DNA of 51,197 bases from Chloroflexota bacterium (GCA_016210325.1 JACQUK010000134.1:1-51197); one strand, 5' to 3'; shown: positions 9,177 through 19,332, numbered from the stretch's first letter. Notes: generated by a model from the sequence alone, not told the origin. Program-made: numbers and translations.

Positions 9177-10769
9177 TCACCACCCCACTGCGCAGCCATC
9201 CTTGCGGGGGTCGGAGCCGCCCCTTAGCACACCCGCAGTATCCCGTTCAATGACTTGGCCCCCGCCAAACTGCATCCTGTCGTAGCCTGAGATTATGTTG
9301 ATTTGGTGCCCCCGTTGCTGAAGCCCCGCTACTACCTCCTCTGACACCCCATCTTCCAGGGCCACCTCGGCACCCCGTTGCACACTGAAGCGCAGGGCGT
9401 CCAGGGCCTCCTGGGGCCCCATGCCGTAGTCCAGCATGTTCGTCAGCACCTGGAGGTGCCCCTGCGGCTGCTGGAAGGCCCCCATGACCCCGAAGGTCAG
9501 CCATAGCTCGCCCTTCCGCGTCGCCATGGCCGGTATGATGGTGTGGTAGGGCCGCTTGCGCGGCGCCAGAGCGTTGGGGTGGGCCGGGTCCAGGGAGAAG
9601 ATGGAGCCACGGTTATGCAGGACCACACCTGTCCCCGGCGCCACCAGCCCCGTGCCGAAGCCCTGGAACAGGCTGTTGATGAAGGAGCAGGCGTTGCCCC
9701 CGCCGTCCACGGCAGCCAGGTAGACCGTGTCGCCCGCCGGGATGGGGCTTCCCGCCGCGGCCTTGGGCATAGCGCGGTCGGGGTGGACCAGGGCGCGGCG
9801 CCCCGCTGCATACTCCTTGGACAGCAGCCCTGCCACGGGCACCGAAGCCAGGGCGGGGTCGGCGATATAGTGTAGGGCGTCGGCAAGGGCCAGCCGCATG
9901 GCCTCGATGAGGTGATGGTAGCTCTCCGGCGTCTGAGGACCCATGCCGGCCAGGTCAAATCCCTCGGCGATGTTCAGGGCCAGGAGGGCCGCCAGTCCCT
10001 GGCCGTTGGGCGGGCACTCCCACACGGTGGCGCCCCGGTAGTCGGTAGTGATGGGCTGGTCCCAGGTGGAGGCATGGCTTGCCATGTCCTGGGCGGAGAG
10101 CCATCCCCCCTGCTGCTGTAGATACCCGGCGATGGCTTCGGCGACCGGGCCGTGGTAGAAGGCGTCCGAGCCGCCCTCAGCCACGGCACGCAGCGTGCGG
10201 GCCAGCGCCGGCAGGCGCACCACCTCCCCTTCACGGGGAGCGCGCCCGTCACGCAGCAGCTCGCCCCCCGATGGGTAGCGCAGCAGCTTCTCCTCGGCCC
10301 TTTGCCACCGCTCGGCGATGACCTCGGCTACCGGGTAACCATCCTCGGCGTAGCGAATGGCGGGCTCCAGCACGCGGGAGAGGGGCATGGTGCCGCAGGC
10401 CTTCAGCAGCGTCTCCCACCCGTGGACTGCGCCGGGGACGGTGACGGCGTAGGGGCTGAGGTCGGGGATGCTAGCGTGCCCCTGGCGCCGGATCTCCTCC
10501 AGGGACGCCGCCGCTGGGGCGCGGCCGCTGCCGTTGAGGGCCAGCACCCGCTTCTCCTTCGCCAGCCACACCAGGGCGAACATATCGCCGCCCAGGCCGG
10601 TGGACATAGGCTCCGTGACGCAGAGGGCCGCCGCTGTGGCTACCGCAGCGTCCACGGCGTTGCCGCCCTCCAGCAGGGTGCGCAGCCCGGCCACGGCGGC
10701 CAGGGGCTCGCTGGTAGCCACCATGCCATGCCTTGCCAGCACATTCGAACGCCGCGATGCGAAGCGCAT
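9177..10769 (-). CDS. ggt: Gamma-glutamyltransferase family protein
   Basis: MRFASRRSNVLARHGMVATSEPLAAVAGLRTLLEGGNAVDAAVATA; nucleophile region GDTVYLAAVDGGGNACSFINSLFQGFGTG. Confidence 0.93.
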   Translation of the reverse strand: MRFASRRSNVLARHGMVATSEPLAAVAGLRTLLEGGNAVDAAVATAAALCVTEPMSTGLGGDMFALVWLAKEKRVLALNGSGRAPAAASLEEIRRQGHASIPDLSPYAVTVPGAVHGWETLLKACGTMPLSRVLEPAIRYAEDGYPVAEVIAERWQRAEEKLLRYPSGGELLRDGRAPREGEVVRLPALARTLRAVAEGGSDAFYHGPVAEAIAGYLQQQGGWLSAQDMASHASTWDQPITTDYRGATVWECPPNGQGLAALLALNIAEGFDLAGMGPQTPESYHHLIEAMRLALADALHYIADPALASVPVAGLLSKEYAAGRRALVHPDRAMPKAAAGSPIPAGDTVYLAAVDGGGNACSFINSLFQGFGTGLVAPGTGVVLHNRGSIFSLDPAHPNALAPRKRPYHTIIPAMATRKGELWLTFGVMGAFQQPQGHLQVLTNMLDYGMGPQEALDALRFSVQRGAEVALEDGVSEEVVAGLQQRGHQINIISGYDRMQFGGGQVIERDTAGVLRGGSDPRKDGCAVGW

Positions 10770-10949
10770 GATGAGCCCTCCGTCGTTCTCTCTGAGCATT
10801 GCCGCTAGCTTACTACCTCCCTGTGTCAGCGGCCAGTACCCTGCCCTTGACGGCCCTGGAGCGGCTACCTATACTCCCGCCAATAGCTGTGTGTTCTGCG
10901 GCCCGGTGCCCTGGGAGCGCGAGCATCATTGTTGACGAGGAGACGGGAC

Positions 10950-12308
10950 ATGGCTGAAGAGACCAAGATCACCCTGACCGAGAAGGAGATCCCCACCCGC
11001 TGGTACAACATCCAGGCGGACCTTCCCCAGCCGCTGCCGCCGGTGCTCCACCCCGGCACCAAGCAGCCCGTGGGACCCCAGGACCTGGCCCCCATCTTCC
11101 CCATGGCCCTCATCGGGCAGGAGGTGAGCCGGGAGCGCTACATCGAGATACCGGAGGAGGTGCGGGAGGTCTACAAGCTGTGGCGTCCCACGCCTATGTA
11201 CCGCGCTCGGCGTCTGGAGAAGGCCCTGGGGACTCCGGCGAGAATCTACTACAAGTACGAGGGCACCTCGCCCGCTGGCAGCCACAAACCCAACACCGCG
11301 GTGGCCCAGGCCTACTTCAACAAGCAGGAGGGGGTGAAGCGCCTGACCACCGAGACGGGCGCCGGCCAGTGGGGCAGCGCCCTGGCCTTCGCCTGCCGCT
11401 CCTTCGGCATGGAGTGCAAGGTCTACATGGTGAAGGTGAGCTACCAGCAGAAGCCCTACCGCCGCGTCATGATGGAGACCTGGGGCGCCAAGGTGGTCCC
11501 CAGCCCCAGCAAGGAGACCCAGGCGGGGCAGCGCATCCTGGCCGGGGACGCCGATAGCCCCGGCTCCCTGGGCATCGCCATCTCCGAGGCGGTGGAAGAT
11601 GCCGCCACCCATCCGGACACCAAGTACGCCCTGGGCTCGGTGCTGAACCACGTGCTGATGCACCAGACGGTCATCGGCGAAGAGGCGCTGCTCCAGATGG
11701 AGAAGGCCGGCGCCTACCCGGACATGGTCATCGGCTGCGTGGGAGGCGGGTCCAGCTTCGCGGGCATTTCGCTCCCCTTCATACGGGAGCGGCTCCAGAA
11801 GGGACGCAAGACCCGCTTCATCGCCGTGGAGCCGGAGGCGTGCCCCTCCATCACGCGGGGCAAGTACATCTACGACTTCGGCGACACGGGGGAGATGACC
11901 CCGCTGGTGAAGATGTACACCCTGGGACACACCTTCGTGCCGCCGCGCATCCACGCCGGCGGGCTGCGCTACCACGGCATGTCCCCCATCATCAGCGCCC
12001 TGTGCGAGCAGGGGGTCATCGAGGCACGTGCGGTGCACCAGACCGCCATCTTCGAGGCCGCCCTCCTCTTCGCCCGCGCCGAGGGCATCATCTCGGCGCC
12101 GGAGCCGGCCCACGCCATCAAGGTGGCCATTGACGAGGCGCTGAAGTGCAAGGAGTCTGGCGAAGCCAAGACCATCCTGTTCAACCTGTGCGGCCACGGC
12201 CACTTCGACATGTCCTCGTACGACGACTACCTGGCCGGCCGCCTCCAGGACTACGCCTACCCTCAGGCGGAGATCGAAAAGGCCCTGAAGCTGGTGCCGC
12301 AGGTGTAG
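10950..12308 (+). CDS. trpB2: TrpB-like PLP-dependent enzyme (TrpB2 type tryptophan synthase beta)
   Basis: [70 protein letters not shown]; long N-terminus typical of TrpB2. Confidence 0.95.
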   Translation: MAEETKITLTEKEIPTRWYNIQADLPQPLPPVLHPGTKQPVGPQDLAPIFPMALIGQEVSRERYIEIPEEVREVYKLWRPTPMYRARRLEKALGTPARIYYKYEGTSPAGSHKPNTAVAQAYFNKQEGVKRLTTETGAGQWGSALAFACRSFGMECKVYMVKVSYQQKPYRRVMMETWGAKVVPSPSKETQAGQRILAGDADSPGSLGIAISEAVEDAATHPDTKYALGSVLNHVLMHQTVIGEEALLQMEKAGAYPDMVIGCVGGGSSFAGISLPFIRERLQKGRKTRFIAVEPEACPSITRGKYIYDFGDTGEMTPLVKMYTLGHTFVPPRIHAGGLRYHGMSPIISALCEQGVIEARAVHQTAIFEAALLFARAEGIISAPEPAHAIKVAIDEALKCKESGEAKTILFNLCGHGHFDMSSYDDYLAGRLQDYAYPQAEIEKALKLVPQV

Positions 12309-12335
12309 GTGCCCCCGGAGGACCCTCCGTAACCA

Positions 12336-12372
12336 ACAAGAGAAGGGAGCCGCGTTGGCTCCCTTCTCTTGT
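12336..12372 (+). terminator. Strong stem-loop downstream of trpB2, probable transcription terminator
   Basis: Perfect 16-bp stem ACAAGAGAAGGGAGCC-gcgtt-GGCTCCCTTCTCTTGT; no clear T-tract. Confidence 0.65.
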
Positions 12373-12392
12373 CTCAGGGCTTTGCCTCAAAA

Positions 12393-12494
12393 GTCATTCT
12401 GAATCCTTCCTGAGAAGGATGAAGAATCTGGGTGGAGTCCAGTTTATACTTGGCTGACCCCCAACCCCAGACCCTTCGCTTCGCTCAGGGTGAC
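12393..12494. repeat. Degenerate copy of the GTCATTCTGA / CGCTTCGCTCAGGGTGAC repeat
   Basis: GTCATTCTGAATCC...GAAGAATCTGGG ... CCCAGACCCTTCGCTTCGCTCAGGGTGAC; related to 6091-6174. Confidence 0.65.
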
Positions 12495-12586
12495 ATAAGA
12501 GGCACTTTTAGGGCAAAGTCTCGTCTCAGGGCAAGGGTGAGGGGACCATGAACGGGACAACTGCCTATTGGCCGGGGTTTCAGCGC

Positions 12587-13687
12587 CTAGCCTGCCCGGC
12601 CAAAGCTCGCCAGCCGCCGTAGTGCATCTAGCTCCTCGCGCTGGCCCAGGCGGGCGCGGCGGACGGCCTCGCTCAGAATGTGGACCGTCTGGTCGTAGGT
12701 GGCCCGGTCCACCGGGAAGGGGTAGCCGTCCTTGCCGCCGTGGGCGAAGGCGTACAGGGCCGGCTCCCGGTGGCCCACGGGAACGCCGTGCACCAGCTCC
12801 GCCACCAGGCTCAGCGCCCGCACTGTCCGCGGGCCTACCCCCGGCAGGGCCAGCAGCCCCTCGAAGTTGGAGGGCTGGCGCTCGTAGGTGACCAGTAGGG
12901 CCTTGTAGAGGCGGTCGGGGTCCAGGTCGGCCAGCTCGATGTGGTGGTGCACAGGAAGCTCCAGCATCTTGAGGCGTTTGAGCTCTGCCACCAGCACCTC
13001 GGGCCGCTCCTGCGCCACAGCCGGGATGGCCTGGCGCGCCGGCTCCGCCTCGGCGGCCACCAGGTTCAGCACGTACTGCCCCCGCGCCTGGGCCGCGATG
13101 GCGGCGTGGGGCTCCCGCACAAAGCTCTCGACCCGCTGTCCCAGCCAGTGGTAGCGGCGGGCGTAGCGGTCCTGAGCGTTCATCCCCTGCTGCACGACGG
13201 CCCACTGGCCTTTGACAGTGAAGAAGAAGCTGTGGTGGTAGAGCTGGTAGCCGTCCTGGAGGGCCGCCGAGTCCACCTTGGCAGCCATGCGGCTGGCGTA
13301 GACCAGCGGCGCCGGGTCAAGGCCAGTGCGCTGGCCCGCCTCCGTCACCTCGCCCGGCGTCTTTCGGGAGGTGCCGCCCTTGCCGCCGGCGACCCACAGG
13401 CCACTCTCGTGCTCCAGGCCGCGTAGCCCCTCCTTGAGGGCGCCGCAGACGGTGGTGGTGACCCCACTGGAGTGCCAGTCGAAGCCCAACACGCAGCCGA
13501 AGGCCTGGAACCAGAAGGGGTCCGAGAGGCGGCGCAGCACCTCATCCGGCCCGTAGTCCTCCACGATGGCCAGCGTCATGCCCCGCGCCAGCTTGACCAT
13601 GCGCTGGAACAGCCAGGGCGGCGCCTTGCCGCCGTGGAGGGGCAGGTGGGCCAGGCCGGTGCGCTGCCCGCCGGGGGGAGTGGTCAT
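12587..13687 (-). CDS. DUF763 domain-containing protein
   Basis: RTGLAHLPLHGGKAPPWLFQRMVKLARGM... GFDWHSSGVTTTVCGALKEGL... ALPGVGPRTVRALSLVAELVHG. Confidence 0.9.
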   Translation of the reverse strand: MTTPPGGQRTGLAHLPLHGGKAPPWLFQRMVKLARGMTLAIVEDYGPDEVLRRLSDPFWFQAFGCVLGFDWHSSGVTTTVCGALKEGLRGLEHESGLWVAGGKGGTSRKTPGEVTEAGQRTGLDPAPLVYASRMAAKVDSAALQDGYQLYHHSFFFTVKGQWAVVQQGMNAQDRYARRYHWLGQRVESFVREPHAAIAAQARGQYVLNLVAAEAEPARQAIPAVAQERPEVLVAELKRLKMLELPVHHHIELADLDPDRLYKALLVTYERQPSNFEGLLALPGVGPRTVRALSLVAELVHGVPVGHREPALYAFAHGGKDGYPFPVDRATYDQTVHILSEAVRRARLGQREELDALRRLASFGRAG

Positions 13688-13772
13688 ACGGTCCTCGCAT
13701 TCCCTAAAAGCCGAGGTAACCTCTCACTCCCGCTCATGGTCCGACGCGCTCACCACGAGCGGGCAAATACTA

Positions 13773-13836
13773 CCCCGCCCTGAAGGGCGGGGTATAGGGC
13801 AGTGCTAGGTACCATGCCGCAGCCTTCAGGCTGCGG
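13773..13836. repeat. Two adjacent perfect hairpins, possible IS200/IS605-type terminal structure remnant
   Basis: CCCCGCCCTGAAGGGCGGGG (13773-13792) and CCGCAGCCTTCAGGCTGCGG (13817-13836). Confidence 0.5.
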
Positions 13837-13855
13837 TGCGGGTTGTCAGCAGACC

Positions 13856-14956
13856 CTACCGCCCTATCTTCCGGGTGAAGGTGACTAGGAAGAGAGCGAC
13901 AAGGAACACGCCCAGAAGAGACTCAACTGCCCCCAAGTAACGGGTCCAGCCCATAGGAGCAATGCGCAAGGTCTCCACCCATCCTCCATAGCCCAAGGAT
14001 GTGAAAGACACCCCAGAGAAGTAAAGTGCCTTCCACAGCAGTTGCCATAGGGTTTTCATGCCACTCCAAGACAACTCGAGGTGTGTGAAGGGTAGATACG
14101 GGAAGTAGGCAGCCGCGAAGCCGCCGATCACTGCTGCGGCCGCCCGGACCACCCGCCAGGGCCGCTCACCGTAGCCGAAGAGCTGTTCGTAAAAGTTGAG
14201 TCTGGCAACTGCACCAAGGTTTGCGCACCACGGTCCCCTCCTCTCCTCAAGCCGTCGCCGCCCAGGGCAAAGCTCGAAAGACGCCAGCCCGAAGAACAGC
14301 ACACCGATCTGGGGAAAGAGGAATCCAGCCACGTGCTGCATCCATGCGGGCCGTCGCCGGAGCCACCGCAAACAGCGCCGCAGGATGGGCCGGCGTCGGC
14401 AGGTGAGTAAAAGCAAGTCGCCCAGGGCCATCTTGCGCAGGCACACCTGCTCCCGATAGTGAAACTCGCCAGCTTCTTCGGAATAAGCGTGAGCCTGGTG
14501 CCATGCTCTGAGTTGCTTATAGATCGAAATGGCGTTGAGGTAGTGTCTTTCGCTTTCCTGGGGCGTGGTGTAGTCGCCCCAGTCCACCCTGTCCAGATCC
14601 GTGTCACTCGACAACGTGACGCGGAATAAGTCCGCGCGGCGCAAATTGGTCCTAACGAGCTTGGCGTCAGACAAATCGGCAAAGCGGAGCACAGCATCAG
14701 ACATATCTGCGCCGCTGAGGTCTGCGCCAACGAGCACGGCGTGTTCCAAGTAGATTCCCCGCATATTTCGCCCGTTTAGGTTCAGTCCCTGGGCCGTCCC
14801 GCCATTGGCCTCAATCAGCCGCTCCACGTCCTCCCGCGTCAGCGGCTCGGTGCCGTCGGCCTGGGCGTGCCGGCCCCAGTGGCGCAGCCAGCAGTCCACC
14901 GCTTCTCGTGTGCGCGGTGGCTCGCAGGGCGGCGGCTGGCCGGTGCCTTCACCCAT
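13856..14956 (-). CDS. Pentapeptide-repeat protein fused to a two-TM potassium-channel-like pore
   Basis: LNGRNMRGIYLEHAVLVGADLSGADMSDAVLRFADLSDAKLVRTNLRRADL repeats; C-terminal KALYFSGVSFTSLGYGGW...YLGAVESLLGVFLVALFLVTFTRK resembles Ion_trans_2 with a TSLGYG filter. Confidence 0.85.
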   Translation of the reverse strand: MGEGTGQPPPCEPPRTREAVDCWLRHWGRHAQADGTEPLTREDVERLIEANGGTAQGLNLNGRNMRGIYLEHAVLVGADLSGADMSDAVLRFADLSDAKLVRTNLRRADLFRVTLSSDTDLDRVDWGDYTTPQESERHYLNAISIYKQLRAWHQAHAYSEEAGEFHYREQVCLRKMALGDLLLLTCRRRPILRRCLRWLRRRPAWMQHVAGFLFPQIGVLFFGLASFELCPGRRRLEERRGPWCANLGAVARLNFYEQLFGYGERPWRVVRAAAAVIGGFAAAYFPYLPFTHLELSWSGMKTLWQLLWKALYFSGVSFTSLGYGGWVETLRIAPMGWTRYLGAVESLLGVFLVALFLVTFTRKIGR

Positions 14957-15584
14957 GTCTACCCTCTCAGCGAAAGGCCTCACCTCAGCGGCCAGTATAA
15001 GCCTACTCCACCTACAGCAGGTAGCACCCCCTGTCACATACCGGCGTCGCCTGACCTTCCGTGGAAGGACCAGGTCCTCCCAGACCGGTGTGGTAGCTAA
15101 AGGTGCGAGATGGCGTGTTTCGTCGCCAGCCCATAGCGCTGCCTAGAACAACATGGATAGTAGCGAGTACCGGCGGCGCGAATGCCATTTGTGGACTCCC
15201 GAACTAACGGCAGGCGTTTTAGAAGCTTTGCCATCTCTATTATGACGTGATTCGGCTCATATGTAACTCTCACTGAGCACATTATAGCCATTGACACGGC
15301 AGATGTGCTGTGCTACGTTCTGTTCATAGCTATCGGTCCAGGGAGGGACGCGGAACTCGCTCGGGCTTGGGCTGGCCGCAGACCAGGGCAGCAGCCAGCC
15401 CAGGTGGTAAGTGCTTCTTTCTTCGGCAGCGCTGTTGCTCCACACGCACGGGGGTAGAGGGTTACAGGGGTTGGAGATTTCCTGTGTTAGTGCACTCGAA
15501 ACTTTCTTGAGTTACCCCCAGCGGGGGACGAGGAGGCTTTCCACCTTGCTGTAAGGACAACTCGCAAAGCGATGGAGGTACAGC

Positions 15585-17207
15585 ATGCGCAGCCAGAAGG
15601 CTTGGCTTCTGCTCATGGGGGTGCTCGGCCTCGTCTTTGTGTTCAGCCTGAGTTGTGCTTCCAGAACACCAACGCCAACCGCCCCTGCTGCCCAACCTAC
15701 CGCCACCACCCCGCGTGCCACGCCCACCCCAACCGCTACAGCGGTCCCCACGGCCAGGCCCACCAGGGTGCTGCGCATCGCTCAGGCGGCTGAGCCAGTC
15801 ACGCTCTTTGCTGGAGCGGACACGGACATCGCCAGCATCCTCTTCCACGCCAACGTGTTCGACTGCCTGGTGGACCGTAAGGCGGACCACAGCATGGGGC
15901 CCGGCCTGGCGACGTCTTGGAAGACTGTGGACCCTACAACGTGGGAGTTCACCCTGCGCCCCGGGCTCAAATGGCACGACGGCAGCCCGGTGGATGCCCA
16001 GTCGGTGGCCGACTACTGGAACTTCCTCCGCACCGACGATGCCAAGACACTGCGCGCCGCTATCCGATTCAAGGGTGTCATTAAAGACGCCCAGCCTGTC
16101 GGCACGGGCACGGTCCGCTTCGTCACTGAGCAATCGGAGCCCATCCTGCCCAACCTGCTTTCGGGCTTCAACTGCGGGGTCGGCAACGCCAAGAGCATCA
16201 AGGCACAGGGGCTCCAGAAGGAACTGGAGAAACCCGTCGGCACCGGCGCCTACCGGGTGGTGGAGTGGAAACGCCAGGTCAACGTGGAGCTGGCCCGGAA
16301 CCCCGACTGGTTCGGGGAGCGCGGCGATGGTGACACGGCCATCATCCGGCCCATACCGGACCAGGGCACTCGCGTGGCCGCCCTGCTGGCTGGCGAGGTG
16401 GACATGATCGTAACGGTGGAGCCGGACTCCATCAAGACCATCCAGGGGAATCCCAACGCCCACGTGACCAGCACCCACATGGTGGACTGGATGATCTACT
16501 ACCCGCACCTCAAGGCCACTGCCCCCATCATCTACCAGTCCAAGGAGTTCCGCCAGGCTGTCAGCATGGCCATTGACCGCGAGGCCATCGCCCGGGACAT
16601 CTTTGGCGGCTACGCGGTCCCTATGCGCGGCGTGTTCCCCAACACGAACCCCTCCTACGATGCCTCCCTGGCATGGCCCTATGACCAGAACAAGGCCAAG
16701 GAGCTTCTGGCGAAGTCTGGCTACGCCGGCCAGGAGATTGTCTTCCAGACCGGCGAGAACATCTTCCAGGGCGACCGGCTCACCACCGAGGCCATCGTCA
16801 ACATGGTCCAGAAGATAGGGGTCAACGCCAAGATCGAGCTGCTGGAGGCGGTGGTGCGGGAGCAGATTGTGCGGGAGAAGACCATGAAGGGGTTCATGAT
16901 CCGTCTTCCCGCCGATTTCGCCTATGACGGCTCTGTGTGGTGGGCCAGCATCAAGCCCGGCGCTGCCATTGACTTCTGGCGCAATGAGCGCGCAGACCAA
17001 CTGATGGGCAAAGACTGCGCCGTGATGTTCGACCTGACAGGGCGCAACGCCTGCTACAAGGAAGCCCAGAAGATCATGTTCGACGAGGTGCCTATCCTCC
17101 AGATCGTCCAGGTGGATTTCGTGGACGCGGTCTCCAGCAATTGGGACTGGAAGCGTCGTCCCAACGAGAAGATTGTCCTGGCTGACTTCAAGTACAAGGG
17201 CAGGTAG
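15585..17207 (+). CDS. ABC transporter substrate-binding lipoprotein (SBP_bac_5, peptide/opine/nickel type)
   Basis: MRSQKAWLLLMGVLGLVFVFSLSCASR lipobox; DPTTWEFTLRPGLKWHDGSPVDAQSVADYWNFLR; FRQAVSMAIDREAIARDIFGGYAVPMRGVFP. Confidence 0.95.
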   Translation: MRSQKAWLLLMGVLGLVFVFSLSCASRTPTPTAPAAQPTATTPRATPTPTATAVPTARPTRVLRIAQAAEPVTLFAGADTDIASILFHANVFDCLVDRKADHSMGPGLATSWKTVDPTTWEFTLRPGLKWHDGSPVDAQSVADYWNFLRTDDAKTLRAAIRFKGVIKDAQPVGTGTVRFVTEQSEPILPNLLSGFNCGVGNAKSIKAQGLQKELEKPVGTGAYRVVEWKRQVNVELARNPDWFGERGDGDTAIIRPIPDQGTRVAALLAGEVDMIVTVEPDSIKTIQGNPNAHVTSTHMVDWMIYYPHLKATAPIIYQSKEFRQAVSMAIDREAIARDIFGGYAVPMRGVFPNTNPSYDASLAWPYDQNKAKELLAKSGYAGQEIVFQTGENIFQGDRLTTEAIVNMVQKIGVNAKIELLEAVVREQIVREKTMKGFMIRLPADFAYDGSVWWASIKPGAAIDFWRNERADQLMGKDCAVMFDLTGRNACYKEAQKIMFDEVPILQIVQVDFVDAVSSNWDWKRRPNEKIVLADFKYKGR

Positions 17208-17252
17208 GACCAGGCAGGCGAGTGAGCAGCCTGCCAACGAGGTGAGAAGGGA

Positions 17253-17383
17253 CTAGGTCCTGTTGACACTGTCCGCTCCCCCTTCGATGGCCTTAGGGTG
17301 AGCGGACCCAACCAGGACCCCGCTCATGGATTCGACAAGCTCACCACGAGCGGGATAAGTGGCAGGATGTCAACAGAACCTAG
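17253..17383. mobile_element. MITE-like element, about 131 bp
   Basis: Termini CTAGGTCCTGTTGACA... and ...TGTCAACAGAACCTAG are inverted; contains internal GATTCGACAAGCTCACCACGAGCGGG module. Confidence 0.7.
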
Positions 17384-17434
17384 CGGGACTGGGGAAGCGC
17401 GGCGGGTGCCGCCACCCAGCGCGAGGGTGAGGGT

Positions 17435-18352
17435 ATGGGCCGCTTTCTGGTCAGGCGGTTCCTGCGCGGCATCCTGGTAGTGCTGGGCGTCTCCACCATT
17501 GTGTTCGGCATCACCCACCTGTCCGGTGACCCGGTCTCGCTGCTGGTGGACCAGGAGTGGACCCACGAGCAGGTGGAGCAGGTACGAAGAGACCTGGGCC
17601 TGGACAAGCCTGTGTACATCCAGTACGTGCGCTACTGGCAGAACGTCCTCCTGGGCGATTGGGGCCAGTCCCTGCGGTACCGCCGGCCAGCGCTGTCCCT
17701 GGTCTGGGAACGGTTCCCGGCCACCGTGGAGCTGGCGGCGGTAACCCTCATCATCGTCGTAGCCCTTTCCATACCGGCGGGGGTCATAGCAGCCGTCAAG
17801 CGAGGAGGGTTCTGGGACCAGGCCATCATGACCCTGGCTATGGTGGGCCAGTCGTGGCCGACCTTCTGGCTGGGCCTGGTGCTGATCCTGGTCTTTGCGG
17901 TGAAGTTCCACTGGCTCCCTACCTCTGGCCGCGGCGGCTTTGACCACCTCATTCTGCCTGCGTTCACCCTGGCCTTCCTGCCCATGGCGATGATGGCCCG
18001 CCTCACCCGCTCGGCCATGCTGGACGTTCTGCGGGCAGACTACATTCGCACGGCCCGCGCCAAGGGGTTGAGGAACAGCACGGTCATTGTGCGTCACGCG
18101 CTCCGGAACGCGGCAATCCCGGTGGTCACCATCCTGGGCATTCAGGTGGGGTCCCTGCTGGCGGGCGCCGTAGTGACCGAGACGGTTTTCGCCTGGCCGG
18201 GAGTCGGCCGCGCCGCGGTGGAGGCCGTCCAGCAGCGGGACTACCCGGTGGTCCAGGCTGTGGTGCTGTTGACCTCGGTAGTCTTTGTCACGGTGAACCT
18301 GGCCGTGGACACTCTGTACGGGGTCCTGGACCCGCGTATCCGCTACGCCTAA
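17435..18352 (+). CDS. ABC transporter permease (DppB-like)
   Basis: MGRFLVRRFLRGILVVLGVSTIVFGITHLSGDPV...; SAMLDVLRADYIRTARAKGLRNSTVIVRHALRNAAIPVVTILG. Confidence 0.95.
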   Translation: MGRFLVRRFLRGILVVLGVSTIVFGITHLSGDPVSLLVDQEWTHEQVEQVRRDLGLDKPVYIQYVRYWQNVLLGDWGQSLRYRRPALSLVWERFPATVELAAVTLIIVVALSIPAGVIAAVKRGGFWDQAIMTLAMVGQSWPTFWLGLVLILVFAVKFHWLPTSGRGGFDHLILPAFTLAFLPMAMMARLTRSAMLDVLRADYIRTARAKGLRNSTVIVRHALRNAAIPVVTILGIQVGSLLAGAVVTETVFAWPGVGRAAVEAVQQRDYPVVQAVVLLTSVVFVTVNLAVDTLYGVLDPRIRYA

Positions 18353-18361
18353 GGGGATGGG

Positions 18362-19297
18362 ATGGGCACCCCGACGGGAAACAGCATGCAGGTCAGTGCC
18401 TCCCTGGGCCAGATGGTGGACACCGCCAGGCGGCGGGAATGGCTGCGGAGGACGCTCAGACGCCTGAAGCTGCCCATCACCGGCTGGGTCAGCCTCCTCA
18501 TCCTGGTTGTCCTGGTCCTGGCTGCCATTCTAGCGCCGTTCATCTCGCCCTACGACCCCCTGGAGCAGTCCCTGGCCGACCGTTTGAGCCCCCCGTTGAC
18601 CCGCACCGCTGACGGCCTGTTCTTCCCCCTGGGCACAGACCGCCTTGGAAGGGATTTCCTGAGCCGCATGTTCTATGGCGCCCGCATTTCTCTCAGCCTG
18701 GCTTTTGCTGTCGTAGTGGGTGGGACACTGGTGGGCGTAGCAGTTGGCCTGGTTTCCGGGTTCTTCGGAAAGACGGTGGACCAGGCCCTGATGACCATCG
18801 TGGACATCCAGCTCAGCATCCCCAGCATCCTGCTGGCGATTGCCCTGCTGGCGGTGTTGGGGTCCAGCATCCCAACCCTGCTGGTCGTCCTCATCATCAG
18901 CCGGTGGATTGCCCATGCCCGCGCAGTGCGGGGACAGGTCATGTCCCTCAAGGAGAAGGAGTACATCGAGGCGGCCAGGGCCGTTGGGGCCTCCAATGCG
19001 CGGATTGTGCTGCGCCACCTGCTGCCCAACACCATGTCCATTGTGCTGGTGCTGGCGACCCTCCAGTTCGCCGATGTCATTGTGCTGGAGGCCAGCCTGA
19101 GCTTTCTGGGCCTGGGGGTCCAGCCGCCGACCCCTAGCTGGGGCGGTGAGCTGCAACAGGGGCGGGCCTTCATGCAGACCGCCTGGTGGCTTAGCACCTT
19201 CCCCGGCATTGCCCTGATGCTGGTGACGCTGAGCATGAACCGCCTGGGAGACTGGCTTCGTGATGTTCTCGACCCAGCCCTGCGCGGGTCGCTATAG
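18362..19297 (+). CDS. ABC transporter permease (DppC-like)
   Basis: FPLGTDRLGRDFLSRMFYGARISLSLAF; KEKEYIEAARAVGASNARIVLRHLLPNTMSIVLV. Confidence 0.95.
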   Translation: MGTPTGNSMQVSASLGQMVDTARRREWLRRTLRRLKLPITGWVSLLILVVLVLAAILAPFISPYDPLEQSLADRLSPPLTRTADGLFFPLGTDRLGRDFLSRMFYGARISLSLAFAVVVGGTLVGVAVGLVSGFFGKTVDQALMTIVDIQLSIPSILLAIALLAVLGSSIPTLLVVLIISRWIAHARAVRGQVMSLKEKEYIEAARAVGASNARIVLRHLLPNTMSIVLVLATLQFADVIVLEASLSFLGLGVQPPTPSWGGELQQGRAFMQTAWWLSTFPGIALMLVTLSMNRLGDWLRDVLDPALRGSL

Positions 19298-19332
19298 AGA
19301 CAGCTCTTTGACCTGAGCAAAAAGGAGGACGA

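Noticed and set aside
10926-12203. 425-aa minus-strand ORF antisense to trpB2
   Set aside because: Antisense of an unambiguous TrpB2 gene; H/V/G-rich shadow translation.
13733-13765. Possible CRISPR-like or regulatory repeat (CTCACCACGAGCGGG)
   Set aside because: Copies are dispersed singly across the window, not regularly spaced; better explained as an interspersed repeat module.
15097-15297. 66-aa minus-strand ORF upstream of the transporter operon
   Set aside because: Short, no recognised domain, plausible chance ORF; insufficient support.
15462-17237. 591-aa minus-strand ORF antisense to the SBP gene
   Set aside because: Antisense of a clear SBP_bac_5 lipoprotein gene.
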